This document shows positions 32,995 to 44,900 of a DNA stretch of 64,000 nucleotides, one piece after another; position 1 is the first letter of the stretch; every line of letters starts with the position of its first letter. The DNA is from Volvox africanus (lineage: Eukaryota > Chlorophyta > Chlorophyceae > Chlamydomonadales > Volvocaceae), in assembly GCA_030268105.1 (NCBI GenBank), contig BSDZ01000013.1, positions 1,903,001 to 1,967,000 on the forward strand. Direction: 5' to 3'. The translations under genes were made by a program, and so were the position numbers. The notes beneath the pieces are model-generated. The model saw only the letters and a list, made by a program, of their open reading frames with translations. It did no database searches and was not told the DNA's origin.

Positions 32995-35900
32995 TCATCA
33001 TCGCCGGTTCGAAATGAGCCCTGGCGGCGGGGGTGCAGGCAACGTTCAGTCCAGCCCCAGCAGGGCCGGCGGCAGTCGCCGCGCTCAACAACTCACTCAC
33101 TCGCCATGCTCTCTACGTACTCCAGCTGGCACACCGGGGGCTGGTGGCGGCGGCGGCGGCGGCGGCTCACCCGCAGGGCAACTGGTCAACAGGTTAAACC
33201 CGCTACCACTATCACCTGCTCGTACTCTACGGCTCGCATCGCCGCCGCCGTCGCAATCACCTGCTGGCGGCAGTGGCGGCGGCGGCGCCGCCGGTGCAGC
33301 GTCCAGGCTGGCGATGGAGATGTTGGCGGACGCTCCTCCTGTAAGGAATGCCGGGGAGGATGGTGGCGGCTGGGGTAGCAGACCCGTACAGTTAGCATCT
33401 CCTCGTGTGGAGACGGCCTGGGAGCGGTACCTTCGGCATGAGCAAGAAGAACTGCCGCCGTCACCCCGGCGGCAACAGCGGTCTTCACCGCAGCTGCCGT
33501 CATTGCCGCTGCAGCAGCGGCACCAGCAGTTGCCGCCGGCGCCGCCATCGGAGCGGCATAACCAATTTTACCATATCCCCCAGTACGATGGAGGTCAAGA
33601 TCAGGATGAAAACAACGACAGCGGCGGCCGTGGTACGGCACGGCTAGGCGCCGCGACCTTCAGACCCGGCGGCAGGTTCGGCGGCAGGACCTCCCACAGA
33701 TGGAGCTTGCATGCGGACAGGGTTGCGGCAGCGCGGCGGCGTGACAGATTCGAAGCTGCAATGGCGGATACCGCCGCCACTGCAGATTACGGCATGCTAC
33801 CATCACCGCTGCCACCGTCGTCATCGCCGCCATCGTGTCCCCACGACGCCGTTGACGCCATTGACGCCATCGACATACCAAAGTCGCAACGCGGGCTTGC
33901 GGTGGCTGGCGGCAGCAGCCAGCAGGCATCGCCACGTTGCGGTGGCGGTAACAGCGGTGGTGGAGGAGGTGGCACATCGTGTGCGGGCCAAGCTGCCAGT
34001 TTTGGCGGCGTGACGGCGCCGCCGCCGACGCGGCGTGTGGTTTCGGGCTTATTCCGACCCGGTGTACGGCGGGCCAGCCAAACCACCATACGGCAAACCG
34101 ATGGAGTTCTCTCCGCTTCACGGTTGCAGCATCCTGATTCGGCACCGTCACCCCCTCTGGAGACTGAGGAGGATCCTCTCATGGAATCGGTTTCACGCTT
34201 ATGTGGTGGCGCACTCACCCCCGCACATACACATACACATACACCGGTACCTACAGCCACGTCCACTCTCACGGCTCCGGGGAGCGATGGTCAGGGAGGT
34301 CTGTGTGATGGCTCAGCTAACGGCGACGAGCGAGCGGGAGTTGCTGCTGCTGCTGCCCCCCCCGGACCTGAACCCTCAGCCACATCAGGTTCCGCACTGC
34401 TAGCCAAAACGGGTTGCGAAGAGGCCGCGAGGGAGAGGGAGTGTGGGGTCCTGCGGACTGCGCGGTCACGTAGCCGGGCTGCAGCTGGCACCGCTGGTGC
34501 CGGCGTAGCGCGGCACGTAGCGGCCCCAAGGGGAGGCGCTGTTGCGCCAGGTGCCATTGATACGGACGACAGGAAAGGGTCGTGTGGCATGCAAGACAGC
34601 GGGTGCAGTCAGGAGGGTGGGGGAGGCCGAGCAGCATCGAGCAGGTGGGGCGTTCGTGGGCCCGGAAGGTCGAAGGGTTGTGCGGGCGGCGGTGACAGTT
34701 GCGTGCCCAGTCAGTCAGGGGCGGCGGCAGCGGCGACGGCCACGGCCACGGCGACGCCGATGCGGCGGCTATTAGGACTTCCTGTACGGACAAGGGTTTC
34801 TGCAGCAGCGGTGGCGTCGGTGCCTGTGACGGAGGCGGCGGCACCGTCGGCCAATGGACTTTTTCCGGCGTCTCCTTTGTGGGCAGTGCTAATCGACGAC
34901 GGCGACGGCGACGGTGATGGCGACGGCGACGGTGATGGCGATGGCGACGGTGATGGCGATGGCGACGGTGATGGCGATGGCGACGGTGATGGCGATGGCG
35001 ACGGTGATGGCGATGGCGACGCTACGACTGAGTGTGACGTCGTTGACGGCTGTGCCCAGGACGATGATGTACCGCATGCTGAAGCGAATAGTGATGGCGA
35101 TACGGACGCCGGTGGGATTGAAGTCAGCGGTGGTGCGGCGGCGGCAGTGGCGGGTAGGGCTTCCGGCCAGGTGTTAGTACGCAATGCCTGCGGTGATGGC
35201 GGCAGTGCCAATGAAAGTACTGCTGGCTCAGAGCTGCCGACGGACCTTCTGCCGTCGGCTGCCATTCGCCTGCCGCTGCCTTCGGCGTCCGTCACTGTCG
35301 TACCCGGCAGCTCGCCCCTGCCAAACTTCATCCTGCCGCCGCCATTGTCGCCAGCGTCAGGGTCGCCAGCGTCGGCGCCGGCAATGGAGGGTGCTGTTGG
35401 TGCACCCGCCGTTGCCAACGTCACCTCCGGCCCCCCTCCCAATATCTCAGTGGAACCTGCCGTCAACGCGGCCACTGCAGCAGTAGAAGTACCCGCCTTG
35501 CCAGTTACAACCCGAGCCACCCCTCCTACTGCCCTGGACACATCGGCAGTTAGTGCTCTTTATGCTACGGCTCCGCCGGCAATTGACAACCGGACTCTAC
35601 GCCATAAGACCCACTTGTTTCTTTGGCCCGACACATTGAGCGACGTGCACACTGAGGCCAGTCACTTTGTGGCGACCCATGGGTCATGCGCTGCTGCGAA
35701 TCGAGCCTTGCATCACAGAGAGCCTGAAAACCACAATGCAGAAGGTAGCGCCGGCGGCGGTGGTGGCGGCCGTGATGGTGATGCGATTTTTCCTGAAGCC
35801 ATGATTGTGAATGACTCCGCTGGCCGGCGTCTTACGGCGGCAAATTCCGCCGCCGACCGCGGCGGCGGCGGCCTCACGGTCAGGGAGTGCCGCCAGGGCA

Positions 35901-38900
35901 GCGGCTCACCAGACGCGGGCGCGGAGGGAACCGGGACCCGTGCGGAAGAGGGAAGGTCACCGCTGGGTGCGTACCCTCCCACGCAGCCCATTACCAATGA
36001 GGACAGCTCCCTAAGTGCGGAGTCTGCTCCTGGTGATGTGCGCGACGGGGACGACGACGGCATTAACAGACATAGCGGTGGCGGCGGCATCGGTGGAGAG
36101 ATTGGCGACAGTGATGTGGAGTTTATCCCGGAGAACCGTGGGCTCACTGCCGTCAGTAATGTCATCACCGCGACGGTGCCTATTCCAACGGAGTCACCAC
36201 GAAGCCGCGGCGGCAGCGGCGGCAGGAGCGGCAGGAGCGGCAGCGGCGGCGGCAATATCGCGCGAAGAGGCACCTGCGCCAGCCCTTCGCAAGCCGCTTA
36301 TGATCCACAAACGCCATGTGGCACAACCGCGGTCGCCGCCGGAGCATTGGACCGAGCCCTCAGAGCGATTGACCGACCAGAGCCATGCAGCAACAGCAAA
36401 CGTGACTGGCAAAGGGCTGACGCGGCAGCAATGGCTAGGGTGAGGCCCGCTGATGTACGGCTAGTGGATTTGGATCTGGTTGACTGGCCGCCGCCCACGC
36501 AAGTCCTTTCACCTGATCATCAAGTACCGTCTTTCATCGCCCCACGCGCCACGTCTCTTGCGGCGACGCAGAGTGCAGACCTAGCGACCGCGGCACCGGC
36601 GGTCACAACGGTTTTGACAGCCATTGTAGCGGCAGCTGCTGTCGCTGATCCAGGGAGCTGTGGCGAAACGGTCGCCGGCAACGGCGTCTTGACGGGGTGG
36701 CGGCGGGGAAACCCTGGTGGCGGCGGCGGCAGTCCGCCGGTCGTAGCCGGATTGCAGCACTCTGTAGGAGAACCGGAACTGCACCCCACACAGCTGTCGT
36801 CGCAGCCAGAGGAGATGAGTTATCAGCCGGGCGGCCCAGCCAGCCTCGCTCCCACCGTTCCTGTCGTATTGACGGTCGCTACTGAGTCTCCAAAGAGCCT
36901 GGCGGCGGCGCCAACTTTTGGTCAGGCTACAGTGCTCGTGACTAATATCACTAGGACCGATCCAGCGGTGGCGATGGCGGCTGCAACTGACAGAGGACAG
37001 AGTGCCAGAGCGGACGGGGGCGCCCTTATGGGTATGGAGAGCCACGGTCCGTCATTGCCAGGCCGAGCGCATCCGGGTGCCGTATCAGCTCCCGCCGGTG
37101 CGTTTACATGCTTGCAAAACACAGCACGGGCGGTTGCGGTTCCGGAGCAGGGAGCGCTGCCGGCTATGCCGCCAGCGCCCACGCTGGTTAAACCGTTACT
37201 GTCGCAGAGGACCTGGGGCTGGTCCAGACATGCTGGCGTCGCCGCTGCGGCGGCCGGTGGCAGCGGCAGTTGCAGTGGTGGTGGCAGGAACCGGCGGGGG
37301 CGGCCGGAGACTATACCGGGGGCGGCGGGAGACTATCGGGGATTGTCGGGGACCAGTGGACGGGAGGTGGTGCCGGCGGAGACCTCCCGCGCACTCATCA
37401 CCACCACGGATATGATCCCCGCAACTGCCGACTCCCCCGGCTCCAAGGGGGCGACGAGCACCCCCATAAGCAACAGTCCAACCGCACAGCCGCCTTACGG
37501 ACCGATGGGTCGCAGCGGCGGGGCTTTGCAACCGGTCCCCGGCGTCAACGGCCACGTCGAGGGACGCAGCGAAGGAGGTGTTGCCATGAGCTGCAGTAAT
37601 GTGGCGGCAGCAGAGGCTGCAATGACAGTGGTGCCATCAGCGGGAGTGGCGGCCGGGGCCGAGCATATCGGCGGCATAGCGGGCATGTCGGTAACACCTG
37701 ATGCCTTTTTGGAGCAGCAGCAATGGCGGCGCCGTGAGGGGGGTGCCACTGATGTGCGGATCGACGCGGTACAGCACCAAGCCGAGCCTGTAAGATCGCC
37801 TAACCCTCAAATGAAGCATTCCGCCGCCGCTGCTGACGTCCTCTCCCCAGGGCGTGCCACTTCGTCCTGCGGCTGTATATCTGCTACAGCCACGACGGCT
37901 GCTTCCGAACAGGGTATTAATAGGAAGGAGACGCCCGCAGGCTCTACCGGGGCTGGCGCCGACGGCAGCAGCGGTACCGCCTCACCAGGCGCTGGGCCGA
38001 GTACGGCGTCTGCGGAGCGGTCGCCGGCATTTATCGCCGCTACCGCCACCGCCACCGCCACCGCCACCAAAACCACCGAAATCTTTATCCCGGACAGCGG
38101 CACGCGGTTGCATTCTCCGCGGCATTCGCTTTTGGGCAGGCAGCTTCTGCACCTGCTGCAGCCCCAGGCAGGAGAGCTTCCCGAGGCTGTGGGACGTGAT
38201 CAAGGGGTTGTGGCGTCTGAGGGCGTGAGGTCACCACCGCCGTACCGCCACGCTCCTCATCCTCCTCCCCCTTCTCCTCCCCTTCCCCGCCAGCGTGATT
38301 ACCACCAGGGGCAGCAGCGTGGCGAGTGCGAGCAGGAGCGGGCTCGACAGCAAAAGGAACATGGGCAGGATGGGCAGGATGTGCACGCGCAAGGCCGTCC
38401 GGCTCCGCCGCAGCAGCCCGGCCAGAGAGGGGACGAAGGAAGGCAGCGAGCAGAGCAACAGCAGCATCAGGGTGAGCAACAGCTTCAACAAGATACGCAG
38501 CATCAGCAGCTGCACGAGCAGCGGCAAGGTAACCAGCCGCAGCATGAAGAGCAGCCGAACAAGCTTCATGATGGGCAGCAGGTTGCTGAGTCACTGGTAA
38601 CGGGGCCGGACGTGGAGCCATCGGTGCATCCACTGCAGCTGGGTGTGGGTATGTGTATGGAAACGAACAAAAAGTGCTTGGGCGCGGGCGCGGGGGCCGG
38701 GGTGCAGGAGCACTTCGCACTGAATCCCCGAGTGCATCACCTCGCCACGGACGCATATGCAATGGATACTGCGGCTGCCCACACGGTGGAAGGATCTGCG
38801 GGTCACGGTACGGCGGCTGCGCCGGAAGGTTGCGACGGCGGCTCCGACACCAGTGGAGACGGGTATGGTGGCAACGCGGAGGCAGCGCGCTGCAGCCCTT

Positions 38901-41900
38901 CTCTCAAGACGGGAGGCATTGGCGGCGTTAGACCCGCGGGCGGTGAGTGTGATGGTGCGCCCGGCGGTGAAGGGAGGACTCGTCGGGCCCCTGGTGCGCG
39001 GCGGGTTATGGACCGTGATGGAGTAGCCGGCGAGTGTGGCGAGGCCCACGAAGGCGCTGACGCGGGTAATGGAGGGGAGGAGGGTGTCAGAGCCGGTGAC
39101 AGTCCCTCCGAGCCGGGCGGCGAGGGCACCACCACCAGCAGCTCGCCCATCTCACCTCAGTGTGGCCAGCCCACACCGACCCGCGGGTCGGCGGGCGCAA
39201 CTCCACGCACCATATCACCAAGTCTGCATGGGCCAGCGCGACGGCCCTGGTTGGAAGGATCGCGGCACCAGGGTCAAGAATCGCCTCCTCAGGAGCAGGG
39301 GTCTCTGGTACGGCAGGAGCAGGGGCGGAAGCAGAGCGGTGCAGGTACGGCAATGGACGCAGAGATTACACCACCCGCTGGCGGCCGCGGTCCCTCTGCC
39401 CAAAGCCCCGGCGGCGCCAGCGTCAATGCCGGAGTGGGCGCCGCCGGCGTAAAAAGCTATATGATAGGCGCCGCGGCTGTCCGCACGCCAATTCCTGCAG
39501 CCTTGGCTACAGCTGCGGCCAAGGCCGCAGCTACAGCAGCCTTGGCGGCGACTGTTAGGAAGCGAGTATCCGCTGGCGGCGGCGGCGGCAGTAGAGGCGG
39601 CGATGGGCAAGGGTCAAATGTGGCGGCTGCAGCCGGCGGGAGTACGATAGAGGCGGGTGACGATGGTGGCGGATATGGAGAAGGGGATGTGCGGCGGGCG
39701 AAGCGGCGGCGCGGCGACGGACGACACGGTGGGGACGGGGGCGGCGGTTGCGGCGGCGGCAGGGATCATGGAGGCGGTGGTGGCGGCGGCGATGATGATA
39801 GTTGGCCGAATGAGGGCGATTGTGACGGTGGCGACAGCCCGGGAGAGCGCCGCACGGGCCTTGTGTGCCTACGGCCCAAGAACCGGCCGCCGCCGCCTGC
39901 GACGGTGGCCAACGACGCCAATTGGTACTGCAGGCAGCTGCAGCCAATTGTACATACGGTACGGCAACATGCAAAGGACAGCTTTGACTCTTTTTATGAA
40001 TCTTTTTGAAATATAGGTAAAAGAAAAGGCATTATTGAACACACACACATATATATGTGTGTATTTATTTGAATACATCTACATCCATATATTTATTTGA
40101 ATACATGTACATATATTTATCATGTATACACGCCCTTCCTCACAGGAGCCGTTCTATTCCGACCCATCCGACGTGCCGCCGCGTCCCGTCGTCTTCGCTG
40201 GCAGGTATGCCCGTGAAGGCTGTTGTACAAGAACCGCTGATGGGTCCAGGGAAGATGGTTACGTACATTCATACAATATATGTAGTATATTCATAATAAT
40301 CATATGGTATGATTGAAAGGCTCCGCGTATGGCTAACGGCCTGATGGCTTTTGTCGTACCACTCCAGGGAGTTCCGTGTACCCGCGTGGGAGGACGTGCC
40401 CCCGTTCAGCCGCGGCCCCGGGACGGTGCAGCCGATGGCGCGGCTCAGGGCGGCGCTGGCGGCTGCGGGAACGCATGCACCGCCGCCGCCGCCGGAGCAG
40501 GTCAATTTGCTGGGGTACAGCAGGATCCGGGGCTTCGCTCTGGTTCCAGCGTTGCCGCCGCCACCGCCGGCAGAGGTAAATGCGTGGGCAGAACGTCGAG
40601 TGGCCGCGGCCGCCGCCTCTGCAGCGGCCCGCCGGGGACGGGGAAAGCCTGTGTCTGCTGCCGCCGCCGGAACCTCTGGCGGCGGTGTTGGCCGAAACCA
40701 AGTGGCGCCGCCAGCCATGGATCCTAATACTGGACGGCTGTTGTTGGCAGTTAGCCCTGGGGGTCCGGCAGCGGCAGCGGCAGCGGCAGCAGCGGGCAAC
40801 CGATCTGGCTCAGGGGGGCATGGTCAGCGTCTGCAACGAGCCTCCGGCGTCAGCGCTGTTATTGCCGCTGATGCTGAGCTGCCGCTGGTGCTCAGTGGCG
40901 ACCTGGCGGAGGACCTTCTTGGGACACCGTCGCTGGCAGGCCTGGGATCCTCCACCACAACCAGCGGCGGCGGCGGTGATGGGAGCGGCGGAAGCGGGCG
41001 TGCTGGGAATGATGAGGAACAGAGCCAGGAGGATGCGCACAGCAGTGGTACCAGCGGCAGTGATGCGGATCCGGGGCTTGCGGAAGCACCGCCATCACCA
41101 AAGTACGATGATCGTACATGCTTTCTAGGCGTCGTGGCTCTGGGAGCAGCCGCCGCCGCCACCGGTGGTCTGACTGTACGGCGCCATCATCGTAAGCGTC
41201 GTCGGCAGCAGAGTGCGTTGCGTGACCGTGGCGCCAGCCAGGCTGGGGATGTCGCCGCCGACGGTGGCGGCAACATCGTCGACAGTCAGCAGGCTCTACG
41301 GAGCCGCCAGCACCGCCGCCGACTCGCGACTCAGCGGCCCGGTTTAGATGCCGCCGACGGCATTCATGATGGGAACGGCACAGGGGAATCTCCCGACAGC
41401 GACGGAGTTGACCTGACTGCTGCACAGTATGACGTCGGGGGGGTGCCGTTCGGGACGCCGTCGGTCGGTTCACCGGGCAAGGGTGCGAATCGACGCCGGC
41501 ACCGCCGCCGTCGCCGCTCACGTCATGCTACGGAAAGGATTGAGCAGCAACGGTCTTCTCCGGGCCAGCATGTTGTCGGCGCCGTCGGTATGGCAGTACC
41601 GCCGACGCCCGTACCGGAGCCGACGCCAACGCCAGCAACTGACAGAGGCCACAGTCGCTGGCGGCCAACCGACGCACCAGCCACTCCAGCGCCGTTCGCA
41701 GCCTTCGGAGTCGCGGCGGCGGCGGCGGCCACCCCTGCCGCCACCCCTGCCGCCACCGCCGTCGGCGCCGCCGCCGTCGCGCCTAAGTTGGCGCAGCAAG
41801 ATTGCGTAGCTTCGCCTGTCCCTGCAGGTATCCGCGTCGGCGGCAGCAGCGCAGTCCACGGCGGCGGCGCCGTCAGGCTGCCACCATCACAGCCGCAGGT

Positions 41901-44900
41901 TGACCCCACTGCAACCATCTCACAACCTCCGCCGCTGGCCGCCGCTCTTCCACCTTTGCCGCCCCGGCCGCCGCTGCCGCCACCACCGGCAGGAGCTACG
42001 GTGTCGGCGGCGGTAGCCGCGCCCTCGTGCACCCCAGCCCCTCAAAATTCACTTGGCACAGCGACCCTCCGGACTCCCGGCACAGAAGCCGGCGCACGCC
42101 AACCCCTCTCCATGTTGTCCCCGTTGCGACCCGCGGGTCAGGCGCCGTCCGGACCTACACCGCCCAGCCAACGAGGCTTCCGCCGCAAAGTACGAAGGGG
42201 GAGGGGGATGAAGGAGAAGGGCGGGTTTCGGAGCCAAATGGAGGAGGTCGGGCTGTGCGTTGAGGCGTTTTCAGGCTGCGCTCGGATCGAAAAATGCGGA
42301 GAAACCCACTTTCCCCCCCATCCCGCACACTCGCACACAGGCACCCGCACTCGCGTGTACTTGTGCTTCTGACTATTATATTAGAAGCAGTGTCTCGGTA
42401 CCAACTTTCAAATCCACATTCTCCCGCTGCGTTGAAATTCAAATCCCCACCATTTTTTCGGTTTTTATTTCATTTTTATTAACTCCTACTGTACCCTTAT
42501 CTCACCCGCTGGATGGCTCCAGGGCGGCGCCGCGGGCTCCCGACGGGAGTGGCTGACCGTGGCGGCGGTGGAGGTGGCGGCGTGCTGCCGGGGTGCGCTC
42601 CTGTCCGATCCCAAGCACGATGCCGTCAAGTGAGTCGCGGAGGTCGCTAAGGGACTTTGAAATGGGGGGGGATGCTGCTGCATGAAAAAGGGGGAAGGGG
42701 GGAGGAGATAAAAACAGGTGGAATCTGCAGCTGAAGGTCCCGCAGCCGTATTGCCCGTACCAACCAAATATTTTAAATCCTTTGAATGTAAGTATTCTCA
42801 CCCTGATTCGCCCACAGCTGCGGGCTACAGGCGCAATTTCCATCGTTTTCTCCCACCCCCCTCTCCCTCCTGTCCCCAGCGCCGTTATCGTGGCAGTCAT
42901 GGAGGTGGGCGTGAAGGCGCCACCTGCCTGGGCCTACCCCGCTCGCATCCTCATTTTGGATTCCCAGGCGGCAGCGGCAGCGGCGACGGCGACGGCGGCG
43001 GCGGCGGCAACACCCGCCGCTGGCGCCGACGCGGGCACAGCCGCAGCGGCAGCGCCCGTTGGCGGCAGCGGCGCCGACGGCAGCCCGGGAGCTAGCGACA
43101 CTCCGGTCGAGCATAGCGGCAGTAGCAGCGGTCCGTTCTACCCTCCAGGCGTGGATTTGGGCCCTATGCGTGGCGTACGTGTACGTGCTGATGGCGTTGC
43201 AGGTGCCGTCGTGGAGGCCTTCACGGTGGGGCCGGGGGCCATCATTTATAAAACAACCATAACAACCACCACAACCGCAATTACGATAACCGCCACCACC
43301 ACTTTCCCTTGACCACAGGACGAGGCGGCTCTGCTCCGAGCTGCAGCCGCGTGCCTCTCCTCCTTGGATGCCGATATCGTACTGGGCTGGGACGTACAGC
43401 GCCACTCCCTGGGCTATTTGGCGGAGAGGGCGGCGGCACTGGGGCTCGCTCCGCCGCTGCTGCGGGCCGCGGGCAGAACTCCAGGGGCGGCATCAATCAA
43501 AGAACGCCAGGTACGGTTCGGGCCTAGACCGGAGGGGCCTTATTTCCCTCAGCGCCTGGTGAGTGGAATTCGAGCAGATGCTTTCGATGAGATCACCTCT
43601 CTCCTCTTACCCCCTCTTCCGCGTTTCTTCATTTCCCCGTCCACCTGCCCCCACCTGCCCCCACCTGGCCCCACCCGGTCGTGGCGATATGCAGCAAGAC
43701 GAGTGGGGTCTGCTCCACGCCAGCGGCCTCCACCTGACCGGCCGTATCCTGCTGAACCTGTGGCGGGTACTGCGAGGGGAGCTGAAGCTGGGGTCGTACA
43801 GCTTCGAGAGCTGCACGGCAGAAGTGCTGGGTCTACGGGTCCCCCGGGTGCGGGAGCAGCAGCTGGCGCTCTGGTTTGCCGGGGGTGAGAGCGGAAACGG
43901 GGGATAGGACCGGACTGAGGGGGTGTACGAGGGGGGTAGGAAGGGGGGTACGAGTGGGGGTAGAAGGGGGCCTCCTGGATGCGCATCAAGACGGCATCAG
44001 TTGACTGTTAATTGCTGTTTGGGTTTCGGTTTGAATGGTTAGGACGCAAACATAATGAACCAAGCACCCAACCAATCTACCAAGTTCCTCCGTGGTGGGC
44101 TCCTTTTGTATGTATGTGTGTGTGTGTGTGTATGCGTGTATGTGTGTTCGTGTGTTCGTCTGAGCGTATTGCTGCGCACTGCACCTCTTCCCTTCTCCCC
44201 TCCACTCCCCCTCCATCTGCAGCTTTTTTACCTCCTATTTCCGGCCTTCCCCCATCCTCTCTTCCGGGCCTCACATCCATAAGGCCCATCTGCCGGCCGC
44301 TGGCGCTGTCTCCAGTGGCTGCTGCGCCGCTGCCGTCTGGACCTGGCCATGTGTGAACAGCTGGATCTGGTTGGACGTACGGCGGAACTGGCACGGTACG
44401 GCCAAATTTAACATTTACGGACGGCAATATTATACCATTTCACCGCAATTCGAAATTTTGTAGGTTAGCGCGATTGTGCGTTTCATCTACATTACTCCTT
44501 ATCTCCTCCTGCCCCCTTCCCCCGTCTCCTCTCCCAAACCCACATCCTGATGTCGTACTAGTTTTCCATGCGTTTTCATCTGACTTGTCTTCGTCTGGGC
44601 CCCCCTCCTCTCCCCCCCCTTCAAGGTGTTTAGCGATCCACGCCCATTAGTCCCCCCGCTCCCCCTTTGCAGCACCTTCGGCATCGACTTCTTCTCAGTG
44701 CTGTCCCGCGGCAGTCAGTACCGCGTGGAGAGCCTGCTGGTGAGACTGGCGCATACCAACAACTTCATCATGCCGTCACCCAGCAGGGAGCAGGTGGGAG
44801 AAAAGAGCGGGGGGCTTATTGGGTGAGGAGGCAGGGAGCAGGTGGGGGAAAAGAGCGGGGGGCTTATTGGGTGAGGAGGCAGGGAGCAGGTGGGGGAAAA

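Noticed and set aside
29597..39958. Several long antisense and alternative-frame open frames opposite REV3 exon 8
   Set aside because: They are by-products of GC-rich, stop-poor repetitive codons. Only the plus frame connects in phase to conserved Rev3 segments on both sides.
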